Assembly: GCA_964427505.1 (NCBI GenBank)
Contig: CAYRUO010000002.1
Location: 62,001-126,000, forward strand
Direction of reading: 5' to 3'
Source of the DNA: Thermanaerothrix sp034436175
Lineage (GTDB): Bacteria > Chloroflexota > Anaerolineae > Anaerolineales > Anaerolineaceae
DNA: 64,000 nucleotides
A model generated the notes under the pieces. It did not search any database. It worked only from the letters and a program-made list of their open reading frames with translations, and was not told the DNA's origin. Positions 9,051 through 17,020 of the stretch are shown here, piece after piece. Position 1 is the stretch's first letter. Every line of letters starts with the position of its first letter. A program made the position numbers and the translations under genes.

Positions 9051-10253
9051 TTAAACAAGTAAATACTCGGCCTCTAAATCAAGGGCGCGGGCTTGTTCGC
9101 GAATTTCGCTTTCATATATGGGATTCATAATAAGGATGGCATCCGGACGATACATCTTTAAGAAAGAGGGATCCACAATCCTCTGGCCACTTCCGGCGAT
9201 GTACATACCGGTCTTTCGAGGGTTAATATCCACCACATACTCGACTTCGCCCTTTATCCCCAAAGCATTCAAAAAAGTAACCCCCTTTGATCCCGCTCCC
9301 CAAATCACGATCCGCCTGCCCTCTGCTTTTAAATGTCCTAAATGTTGCTGCCAATACGTCACCTTATTCTGAAAATGTTTTTGGAAAGCCTGAACATCTT
9401 GGTAAAGTTGCGATAATTCATGAGGTTCTGGAACCCTCGACGACAAATTTTCCGAACCGGGTTCAACCTCCATGATAAGATATTGACCTTCATAAGAGTC
9501 TTCAACCGAAAGAACTCGAAAACCATTCGTCGTAAAGAGGTAAGCCAATGACCCACTACTAAAATAGGAATAGTGTTCGTAAATAACATCCCACACCGAA
9601 AGAGCCCGCAGCATGAAAAGCACATTAGGAACTTCAAAAAAGGCGATCGTTTTTCGATCTCCAATACTACGCCGCAACATCATGGCAAATTCCGCCGGGC
9701 GATAAAGATGTTCCAGGGTCTGGCGGCAGCAAATCAAATCAGCCTGGTAGCGTGCATACTGCTCTGAGTAATAATCCTGGATGAATATGACTCGTTGGGT
9801 AGCCGGGATATCCCCCGTCTCTACGTATCCGGGGTCAAAGCCAATCCCCCGATTGTTTCCCAACTCACATAACAATTCCAGAAACTCGCCTTTACCACTA
9901 CCAATTTCTATAATTTCCTTGTTGTGTAAATCATAGCGATCTATAAGCCGCTCCGCCATGGTGCGAGCATACGTTTGAAACCGTGAAGAAAAATGAAGTG
10001 AATTTTCATACCATTTCGAGTAATGCATCAAATCTGAGGAAAACGTCATGTTAAAAATATGTCCACATTGATGACAAAAGCCCAACTTGATCTCGCCACG
10101 CGGTGCACTTAGAGCATCGTCTCGCTTCGGCCACATGAGATTACAATGGACCGGCACGTGACTAATCTCAAAGAAAGCCTCAACATTTGAATTCTTGCAA
10201 ATAGGACATTGGGATTGCAGTGTGGGTTTTACGATAACTCGATGAATTACCAT
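9051..10253 (-). CDS. SAM-dependent methyltransferase with zinc-binding head (sugar C-methyltransferase family)
   Basis: I choose the ATG at 10253, with AAGGA six to seven bases upstream; an ATG at 10271 directly abuts the previous stop and has no such site. The 400-residue protein has three parts. A Cys-rich head holds CPIC and later CHQCGH. A Rossmann methyltransferase core holds IIEIGSGKGEFLELL. A C-terminal domain has IVIWGAGSKGVTFLNALG and YVVDINPRKTG. This is the layout of NDP-sugar C-methyltransferases such as TylC3 and NovU, and of uncharacterised relatives. It is a close paralogue of the next gene. Sugar methylation fits the adjacent CDP-sugar genes but is not proven. Confidence 0.8.
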   Translation of the reverse strand: MVIHRVIVKPTLQSQCPICKNSNVEAFFEISHVPVHCNLMWPKRDDALSAPRGEIKLGFCHQCGHIFNMTFSSDLMHYSKWYENSLHFSSRFQTYARTMAERLIDRYDLHNKEIIEIGSGKGEFLELLCELGNNRGIGFDPGYVETGDIPATQRVIFIQDYYSEQYARYQADLICCRQTLEHLYRPAEFAMMLRRSIGDRKTIAFFEVPNVLFMLRALSVWDVIYEHYSYFSSGSLAYLFTTNGFRVLSVEDSYEGQYLIMEVEPGSENLSSRVPEPHELSQLYQDVQAFQKHFQNKVTYWQQHLGHLKAEGRRIVIWGAGSKGVTFLNALGIKGEVEYVVDINPRKTGMYIAGSGQRIVDPSFLKMYRPDAILIMNPIYESEIREQARALDLEAEYLLV

Positions 10254-10271
10254 AATTATCCTTCTTTCCAT

Positions 10272-11516
10272 CTAAGCATTCAGAGGCACTAACTTCGATT
10301 TAAGACCTTGTGAAATCAGCATGGTTTGAATCTCGGATGCATACACCGGATTCATAACAATCACCACATCCGGCGGTTCCACCAATAAATGCTCTGGTGT
10401 TGTAATCCAGTGACCGCTACCAGCGATGAATGTGTTCTTTTTATAGGGGTTTACATCCACAACATAAGCGATTTCATCTTCCAGCCCCAAAGTGGTAAGG
10501 AAGGCAACGGCCTTTGATCCCCCACCCCAAAGCACTACTCTTTGGTGATTCTGACGATATTCTCGCAAGCGATTTCGCCAATTTTGGAGAACCTGAGGCA
10601 CCGATTGCGAAAAATAAGCCGTTAATGGAATAAGCGTGTCCAAATCATTTTCTTGCGATAATGGAGGCATTTGCGCTCCACCAATCCAAGGAAGCGCCTC
10701 GATCATCAAATACTGATCATCGAAATCCGTCCATAAATCCAAGACCTGGAAGCCACTGCGCCGAAATAGCCGCCCCAATGAACCGGGAGTGAAATAAGAA
10801 CAATGTTCGTAATAAATATCCCAGAAGGCCAACTTTTGAAGGATGCGAGTGGTTTCCGGGATTTGAAAAAACACCACGGTATCATGACGCTCACCAACTG
10901 ACCTGCGCACCATTCGCACAAATTCACCCACTGATTGGATATGTTCTAAGGTCATTTTGCAGATATAAAAGTCCGCTTCAATATCACCATAGTGCTCAGA
11001 ATAGAAATCGGCCACATACGTAACCTGCCCGCGCTTTACTTCGGGGGCTCGCTCAGGGACAAAAGCCGGGTCAAACCCAATTCCACGGTTCTGACCCATC
11101 TCGCACAGAAGGGCAAGAAAGTCACCCTTTCCACAGCCGATTTCCAAAATGGTTTTATCTCGCAGGGCATAACGATCAACCAAATATTCTGCCAATCGCT
11201 GATTGAATGCATTAAAGGTGGGTGAAAAAGCCTGAGTTTCTTCATAGCGTTCAGAATAGGCGTTCAATCTGGGGTCAAACGCAACATTAGTAATAAATCC
11301 ACACTGCCAACAAAAAGCCAAGTGAACATCCCCTTTGGGATACGTTAGCGCTTCTTCTCGGCTTTCTAAACGTAAAACACTGTGGGCAGGCACTCCTCGC
11401 ACCGCATAAAAACCCCGCAGCGGCACATTACCACATGCCGGGCAAGGTTGATGAATCAACTCATGCGTGCCTAATCGAGTGACCGCGGTAGAACGCTGGG
11501 GAGAGATAATTGCCAT
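10272..11516 (-). CDS. SAM-dependent methyltransferase, paralogue with zinc-binding head
   Basis: This 414-residue protein has the same three-part plan as its downstream neighbour: a CPAC and CWQCG metal-binding head, a core with ILEIGCGKGDFLALLCEMG, and a tail with VVLWGGGSKAVAFLTTLG and YVVDVNPYKKNTFIAGSG. Similar segments occur in the same order in both proteins, so a tandem duplication is likely. The two then diverged, since the heads and middle regions differ clearly. It lies nine bases downstream of a third family member. Family members act on nucleotide sugars during deoxysugar branching; here the acceptor is unknown. Confidence 0.8.
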   Translation of the reverse strand: MAIISPQRSTAVTRLGTHELIHQPCPACGNVPLRGFYAVRGVPAHSVLRLESREEALTYPKGDVHLAFCWQCGFITNVAFDPRLNAYSERYEETQAFSPTFNAFNQRLAEYLVDRYALRDKTILEIGCGKGDFLALLCEMGQNRGIGFDPAFVPERAPEVKRGQVTYVADFYSEHYGDIEADFYICKMTLEHIQSVGEFVRMVRRSVGERHDTVVFFQIPETTRILQKLAFWDIYYEHCSYFTPGSLGRLFRRSGFQVLDLWTDFDDQYLMIEALPWIGGAQMPPLSQENDLDTLIPLTAYFSQSVPQVLQNWRNRLREYRQNHQRVVLWGGGSKAVAFLTTLGLEDEIAYVVDVNPYKKNTFIAGSGHWITTPEHLLVEPPDVVIVMNPVYASEIQTMLISQGLKSKLVPLNA

Positions 11517-11525
11517 GATTTTTCC

Positions 11526-12797
11526 CTAAACGATTCGAACGTCAGGTATTGGAAGAATAAATTTTCCCCCTCGTTGGCGATATCCGGCTTGTTGGTGAAG
11601 CACCTCTTCAGCAAAATTCCATACGAGTAGCAAAACATAATCCGGCATTTCTTCCAATAATCGGCTCGCCGGAACAATTGGAATGTGATTCCCCCCCATT
11701 AACCGACCGTGTTTATAGGGATTCAAATCCGCAATCCAGGCAATCCAATTAGAATCGATTTGGCAGTATGCAAGTAGAGTGGTGGCTTTCGCCGCCGCTC
11801 CATATGCCGCTATCCGCATCCCGGATGATTTCAATGTTCCAAGCAAACTCGTTAATTGGGCCCGGATCGTAGCAACGCGTTCAGCAAAAGCCTGATAGTA
11901 CTCATATTTTGAAGCCGTCTCGGCCTCTTCTCTAAGCAACTCTCGCACAGCGGGTTGAACTTGTTCTTGTTTCTCCACATACAAACGAAGAGATCCACCA
12001 TGAATGGAGAGGTGGCGTACATCATTCAAGAAAAGCCCATGTCGCCGGAAGAGATGATCTAAGGCTGTAACCGAGAAATAACATAAATGTTGGTGATAGA
12101 TGGTATCGAACTCATTCTTCGTAATGAGATCCACCACATAAGGCATTTCCATTACCGCTACGCCGTTATCCTTTAAAATAGTGGCTATCCCCTCAACAAA
12201 TCCGTTTAGATCGGCGACGTGGGCTAGCACATTATTGGCAATAACCACGTCAGCATACTGACCTCTGCCAGCCAAATCCTGGGCAAGAGTTAGAGTGAAA
12301 AATGTATTTAGGGTTGGGATTCCTACCGCGAGAGCAGCTTGGGCTGGCCCGGGTGCCGGGTCAATACCCAGGACCGGGATGCCCTTTTCCACAAAATTGC
12401 GTAACATATAGCCATCGTTGCTGGCTGGCTCGATAACCAGGCTTTGTGCTCCCAGAGCGCGATGCTCAATCAATTCCAGAGCATTTTCACGAGAGTGCCG
12501 GAGCAACGTTGGCGAAACGGATGAAAAATAAGGGTAATCTCGTGCAAACAACACCTCAGGATCTACAGTTACATCAATTTGAACCAAAGAGCATTCTGAG
12601 CAAAAAACCAAGTTCAGTGGTGCAAAAGGTTCGGGGTCGTCCACAGTTTCGGGTTTAACAAGACGATCCGCAAGCGGAGTATCACCAAAATGAACAACAG
12701 GTAACAAGTATGGTGAACCACACGACCGACAAATTGTTTCAACTCGATATAGCGAAGCCCAGGCTTCTTTAGCAGGAGAATCAAGAGATGTTGTCAT
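11526..12797 (-). CDS. NDP-hexose C-methyltransferase-like protein
   Basis: The start is the ATG at 12797, with AGGA nine bases upstream; it lies 22 bases after the SDR stop. The 423-residue protein shows a head with CRSCGSP and CSECSLVQ, then FGDTPLADRLV, which is typical of TylC3/NovU-type enzymes. The core has VIEPASNDGYMLRNFVEKG and LGIDPAPG. A middle TIYHQHLCYFSVTAL and the C-terminal AAYGAAAKATTLLAY with WIADLNPYKHG complete the family pattern. It is closer to characterised sugar C-methyltransferases than the two downstream paralogues. With rfbF and the SDR it suggests a branched CDP-deoxysugar. Confidence 0.86.
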   Translation of the reverse strand: MTTSLDSPAKEAWASLYRVETICRSCGSPYLLPVVHFGDTPLADRLVKPETVDDPEPFAPLNLVFCSECSLVQIDVTVDPEVLFARDYPYFSSVSPTLLRHSRENALELIEHRALGAQSLVIEPASNDGYMLRNFVEKGIPVLGIDPAPGPAQAALAVGIPTLNTFFTLTLAQDLAGRGQYADVVIANNVLAHVADLNGFVEGIATILKDNGVAVMEMPYVVDLITKNEFDTIYHQHLCYFSVTALDHLFRRHGLFLNDVRHLSIHGGSLRLYVEKQEQVQPAVRELLREEAETASKYEYYQAFAERVATIRAQLTSLLGTLKSSGMRIAAYGAAAKATTLLAYCQIDSNWIAWIADLNPYKHGRLMGGNHIPIVPASRLLEEMPDYVLLLVWNFAEEVLHQQAGYRQRGGKFILPIPDVRIV

Positions 12798-12819
12798 GAG
12801 AAATTGTCCTGTCTTTTCA

Positions 12820-13872
12820 CTAAAGTACGATTGAGGCATTAACTTTGGCAACCCAACGTAAACTTGGATCAATCTTTCCCTGCGCTAGCAGTTCTTTAAT
12901 GTGGGCGATGCGCTTAAAACGCGGTCCCTCAAAATCTTCAACCCGAATTCCAACCTGCTGGTAGGCTGTTAGCAATTCCTGCGCCCCGCGACGTGCATTC
13001 CATTGGGGTCTGAATTCGGGTAGTACATGCTGGATTTTGGAACAATCTACTCGATAATTGCGCTTATCAGGGCCGGCATCAGGGGCATATTCGATCCGTG
13101 TTCCCGGTACGATTTCTGTGACAATCTCTGCCAGATCCCGAATGCGATAGTTCTCCTCAGTACGTCCAACATTAAAAGCCTGATTGTGAACTTTCTCCTC
13201 AGATGCTTCTAACGCGATACAAAAGGCCTGGGAAATATCCTCAATGTGTACAATGGGTCGCCAGGGGCTGCCATCACTTTTTAGGTAGACCCGCCCAGTG
13301 GTCACCGCCCAGGCCACAAGATTATTCAAGACTAAATCAAACCGCAAAAATGGTGAAACGCCATAAGCCGTTGCATTGCGCAGAAATACCGGGCAAAAAG
13401 TTGCATCTGCCAGCCGACTCACCTCTTGTTCAACCAAAACCTTTGATCGTCCATAAGGAGTTACAGGGTTAAAGGAAGAGTCCTCGGTTAAGAAGTCATC
13501 ACCTGCTGCCCCGTAATTACTACATGAAGACGAAAAAATAAAGCGCCGCACCCCTACTTGTTTCGCCATTTGGGCGAGTCGCACCGAGGCCTGGTAATTT
13601 ATTTCATAGGTCAACGTCGGGTTTAAGTCTCCCAATGGATCGTTGGATAGCCCTGCCAGATGCAATATGGCGTCAAAGCCTTCCAGATCGCCTAAGGTCA
13701 CATCCCGAATATCTTTGGTGATCGAGGACACCTCAATAACAGGCTGATCTCCAAAACGGCTTCCCCAAAACAAATTGCTATCCAATCCCACCACGTCATG
13801 TCCCCGTTCGAGGAGCATGGGCACTAACACCGAACCGATGTAACCGTGATGTCCTGTAACTAATACTCGCAT
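12820..13872 (-). CDS. NAD-dependent epimerase/dehydratase (extended SDR)
   Basis: The start at 13872 has GGAGG six bases upstream and lies two bases from the rfbF stop. The 350-residue protein begins MRVLVTGHHGYIGSVLVPML, which is the Rossmann G-x2-G-x2-G motif. It has LHLAGLSNDPLGD, then SSSCSNYG and a TPYGRSKVLVE segment containing the catalytic Y-x3-K. It acts on a nucleotide sugar, probably the CDP-glucose-derived one made next door. It is related to CDP-sugar epimerases and dehydratases that often accompany RfbF, but it is not a clear RfbG, so its exact reaction stays open. Confidence 0.85.
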   Translation of the reverse strand: MRVLVTGHHGYIGSVLVPMLLERGHDVVGLDSNLFWGSRFGDQPVIEVSSITKDIRDVTLGDLEGFDAILHLAGLSNDPLGDLNPTLTYEINYQASVRLAQMAKQVGVRRFIFSSSCSNYGAAGDDFLTEDSSFNPVTPYGRSKVLVEQEVSRLADATFCPVFLRNATAYGVSPFLRFDLVLNNLVAWAVTTGRVYLKSDGSPWRPIVHIEDISQAFCIALEASEEKVHNQAFNVGRTEENYRIRDLAEIVTEIVPGTRIEYAPDAGPDKRNYRVDCSKIQHVLPEFRPQWNARRGAQELLTAYQQVGIRVEDFEGPRFKRIAHIKELLAQGKIDPSLRWVAKVNASIVL

Positions 13873-13873
13873 C

Positions 13874-14647
13874 TCATTCCTCCCAAATCTTCCACGGGGC
13901 TTGCCCAGACTGCCAAATGGTTTCAAGGATATGTTTCTCACGCAGGGTATCCATACATTGCCAAAATGAGGCATGTTTATAGGCCATCAATTGACCATCC
14001 CGCGCCAATCCTTCCATGGGTTCTCGTTCCCAAACTGTCTCGTCTCCTTCGATATAGTCAAAAACGCCGGGCTCAAGAACAAAAAAGGCGCCGTTGATCC
14101 ATCCTTCCATCAACTGAGGTTTTTCCATAAATTCAACAACTTGGTCACCCTCAAAATGCATATACCCATACCGTGCCGGTGGACGGACAGCCGTCAAGGT
14201 AGCCAGCTTTCCATGCGCCCGATGAAATGCCAAGAGGTCATGCAAATTGACATTCGAAAGGCCATCCCCCCAGGTCAGCATAAAGGTTTCACCGCCCAAG
14301 TAAGGAGCTAGGCGTTTGATTCGTCCCCCGGTCTGTGTTTTCAAACCTGTATCCACGAGTTCCACAACCCAATCGGGTCTAGGGCCATCGTGTGGAATAA
14401 CCTGGTTAGTACGAAAATCCACCGTCATATTTGTGGTTGTCATGCAATAATCCGCAAAGTAACGCTTGATCATTTCTCCCTTATAACCCAGTGCAATGAC
14501 AAAATGATTGAATCCAAATGCCGAATAATAACGCATGATATGCCACAGGATTGGGCGTCCTCCGATTTCAACCATCGGCTTAGGACGAATTTCGGTCTCT
14601 TCAGCCAGACGTGAACCAAAGCCACCGGCTAAAATAGCAACCTTCAT
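13874..14647 (-). CDS. rfbF: Glucose-1-phosphate cytidylyltransferase
   Basis: RfbF joins CTP and glucose 1-phosphate into CDP-glucose, the entry point to CDP-linked deoxysugars. The 257 residues are the family length. The N-terminus is MKVAILAGGFGSRLAEETE, followed by RPKPMVEIGGRPILWHIM. Later landmarks are FMLTWGDGLSNVN, YGYMHFEGDQVVEFMEKP and INGAFFVLEPGVFDYI. The gene is followed at once by an SDR and a sugar C-methyltransferase-like gene. No clear CDP-glucose 4,6-dehydratase (rfbG) is visible, so either the SDR takes that role or rfbG is elsewhere. Confidence 0.95.
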   Translation of the reverse strand: MKVAILAGGFGSRLAEETEIRPKPMVEIGGRPILWHIMRYYSAFGFNHFVIALGYKGEMIKRYFADYCMTTTNMTVDFRTNQVIPHDGPRPDWVVELVDTGLKTQTGGRIKRLAPYLGGETFMLTWGDGLSNVNLHDLLAFHRAHGKLATLTAVRPPARYGYMHFEGDQVVEFMEKPQLMEGWINGAFFVLEPGVFDYIEGDETVWEREPMEGLARDGQLMAYKHASFWQCMDTLREKHILETIWQSGQAPWKIWEE

Positions 14648-14687
14648 AATTGCCTCCGTTTCTTTCTTCCAACTCTAACCGAGAGAA

Positions 14688-15830
14688 TCAGTAGTCATAT
14701 GCCGAGGGAACAGACTTAATTGGACGCATTCTTTCCAGCCAGCCCATGGCAACAGATGAACCATTGGGTACCCAAATAAGCAGTTTATTGGGGTTCCACG
14801 GGTCCTCGATAGGCTCAAACCCCCAACGATGTTTGTGTTGATAAAGTCCATCATTTTCAAAGGGAGGAGCCTGGGTGCCATCGAGCAAACGTGCCCCTTG
14901 CTCAAAAGCCATTCGGATCTCATGGTAATAAATACAAGCTAACGCCCCCTGTTCTTCGTATCTAAAATCCCCATCTAAAACACCGAATGACAATCCATGT
15001 TTAACTTCACCACCATCAAACCATACCATGGCGGCTACACGTTTTCCTTGGGGATCCTCAACGAACCATAGTTCGCACTTTTTAACCAGTTGCCTGAACG
15101 CCTCGCGTGGTGATATTTCCGCATAAAGGCCATGACGGTTTTTTACCATGGGCAAATACATCCGATCATAATAAAAATCAAAGTCTCTTTGCGAATCCCC
15201 TTTAACTAACCGAAGCCCTGCTTCATTAAAGCGCTTGATGTTCAAACGCTGCTTCTTTACGAGGTCACGCTGGAAGTCTTCCCACTTTCCTCTTCCCCTT
15301 AACGGCATCACCATTAAGACATTCCCGGAATTTTCAATCACTGTACCTTCATGGATTGGGTGTGATACGATTTTCGGCAGTTCCAACAACACGAGATCAA
15401 CCCGACCAAGAATACTGTGCTTCAAATTGCGTAATCGCCACAATGGCACTCTTCCTGTGTACCTAACAACCGCATCTCCTTTCAATATTCGATAAACTAT
15501 CTGACGGTATAAAGATTTGTCTCCCACATAAACCAGAGAAAGTTTTTCTCCACTCGCTCTCTCAACTCCCTCCATGTGAATTACTTCTAGTTCCAGCCCT
15601 CTCAAGACAAAGTGCACCAAACGCCATAGAAGTACACTCAAAAACAAAGATAGACTTCTCAACCTTCCAAGCCGTGAATTAAACGCTTTTTCAATCCACC
15701 GGGTTAACCAGCCCTTTAAGAAACGATAGGTGCGATGGCGCCAAATAGAAACCGCATGATAAGGCAGAAGGAATAACTGGTCTAATGCGCTATATGGAAT
15801 AAGAGCTCGGCCTTCAATTTTCTCTAGCAC
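14688..15830 (-). CDS. FemAB/GNAT-like aminoacyl- or acyltransferase, copy 2
   Basis: I start at the GTG at 15830, preceded by GAGGGGGG. This aligns it end to end with the upstream paralogue: both have 33 residues up to and including the shared LLPYH...WRHR block. The 380-residue protein has two GNAT-like halves. The second half has LNIKRFNEAGLRLVKGD, YDRMYLPMVKNRHG and GALACIYYHEIRMAFEQGARLLDGTQ, as seen in the FemAB/peptidoglycan-bridge and Acetyltransf_6 groups. Such proteins attach amino acids or acyl groups to glycans or lipid-linked intermediates. The acceptor and donor are unknown. It lies 40 bases upstream of rfbF. Confidence 0.7.
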   Translation of the reverse strand: MLEKIEGRALIPYSALDQLFLLPYHAVSIWRHRTYRFLKGWLTRWIEKAFNSRLGRLRSLSLFLSVLLWRLVHFVLRGLELEVIHMEGVERASGEKLSLVYVGDKSLYRQIVYRILKGDAVVRYTGRVPLWRLRNLKHSILGRVDLVLLELPKIVSHPIHEGTVIENSGNVLMVMPLRGRGKWEDFQRDLVKKQRLNIKRFNEAGLRLVKGDSQRDFDFYYDRMYLPMVKNRHGLYAEISPREAFRQLVKKCELWFVEDPQGKRVAAMVWFDGGEVKHGLSFGVLDGDFRYEEQGALACIYYHEIRMAFEQGARLLDGTQAPPFENDGLYQHKHRWGFEPIEDPWNPNKLLIWVPNGSSVAMGWLERMRPIKSVPSAYDY

Positions 15831-15843
15831 AATGCCCCCCTCA

Positions 15844-16983
15844 TCAACAGGTGTATGATGTTGACACATTGGCGATAGGTTTGTAAATTGATAACCATTG
15901 CTGACCAGGTACAGACTCGTTTGGAACATAGAAAAAGAGATGGTTTGTATGCCATGGGTTTTCGGTAGGCTCGAAACCCCATAAGCGTTTATGTTGAAAA
16001 ACCCCATCTCCTTCGAACGGCATAACCTCCCCGCCGTCAAATAATCTAGCCCCAAGATGATGCGCCTCAAGGATTTCTTGATAATAAATAAACGCTACAG
16101 CACCGCTTTTCACGATATTCCAATCTCCATCAAGCACACCCATAAACAAACCGTGATAAACGCTTCCCCTATGCATAGAAAGGGAACCTGCCACCCTCGT
16201 TCCATCCGGTAAACACACAAATCTCAATCGTGAGTGCCTGGAAAGTCGGCGCATGACCTCTCGATCACCTATGTCTGCATATTCCCCATGCCTCCCCTTT
16301 ATATAAGGAACATGCATCCGCTCATAGAAAAAGTCAAAATCACGAACATTATCCCCCTCTACAATCTTAAAACCGGCTTTTCGAAACCGCCGAAACGATT
16401 CTCTTTGCGATTTCATGCGTTCAATAATTTGTGTTTCATCCTGCTGGGAACTCAGGAAAAACACCATCTGTACACTATCGGGAGCCTCTACATATGACTT
16501 TTCCGCAACCAATCGTCTTAATACTTCTGAGACTTCTAAAATAACCAAATCTACGTTCACTCGCATATCTTTCCTTAAAACCCTAAGTCGCCATATCGGT
16601 ATACGCCAGTGGCTAACACATTGAACCTCACCATCAAACAAGCGATCTCTTAAATAACGTAAGCGCAATTTGTCCCCAGCGTACATCAAATTGAAATAAC
16701 TCCCGTCAATAACTGATCTTCCTCGAAAAAGGTACACATCTAATTCCAATTGACGCAGAACGAAGTGGCTCCAACGCCATACATGAACTAAGGTTAACAA
16801 GATCAGATTTCGAGACCAATGACGCGGCGCATCAAAAGCCATTTGAATTAACCGAGTGAGAACTTTCTTAAGGGATCTATCCACTCGATGGCGCCAGGAA
16901 GAGGTTAGGTGATAAGGCAGCAAAATAAGATTCTCCCAACCCTTTAACTCTCTACGCTGGGCAGGCAACGCTGTGATTTCCAT
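15844..16983 (-). CDS. FemAB/GNAT-like aminoacyl- or acyltransferase, copy 1
   Basis: The ATG at 16983 has AAGGAGG seven bases upstream; the frame upstream of it is not coding by context. The 379-residue protein is paralogous to the next gene along its whole length, with LILLPYHLTSSWRHR, MHVPYIKGRHGEYADIGD, SGAVAFIYYQEILEAHHLGARLFDGG and FQHKRLWGFEPTENPW matching in order. The conserved C-terminal part is the GNAT-like acceptor region of FemAB-type enzymes. The gene starts 37 bases after the asparagine-synthetase-like gene, and the three may form one modification module for the polysaccharide. The reaction is not established. Confidence 0.7.
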   Translation of the reverse strand: MEITALPAQRRELKGWENLILLPYHLTSSWRHRVDRSLKKVLTRLIQMAFDAPRHWSRNLILLTLVHVWRWSHFVLRQLELDVYLFRGRSVIDGSYFNLMYAGDKLRLRYLRDRLFDGEVQCVSHWRIPIWRLRVLRKDMRVNVDLVILEVSEVLRRLVAEKSYVEAPDSVQMVFFLSSQQDETQIIERMKSQRESFRRFRKAGFKIVEGDNVRDFDFFYERMHVPYIKGRHGEYADIGDREVMRRLSRHSRLRFVCLPDGTRVAGSLSMHRGSVYHGLFMGVLDGDWNIVKSGAVAFIYYQEILEAHHLGARLFDGGEVMPFEGDGVFQHKRLWGFEPTENPWHTNHLFFYVPNESVPGQQWLSIYKPIANVSTSYTC

Positions 16984-17020
16984 TAACCAACCTCCTTCTA
17001 CTTCGCTGAGTACCGATCTC

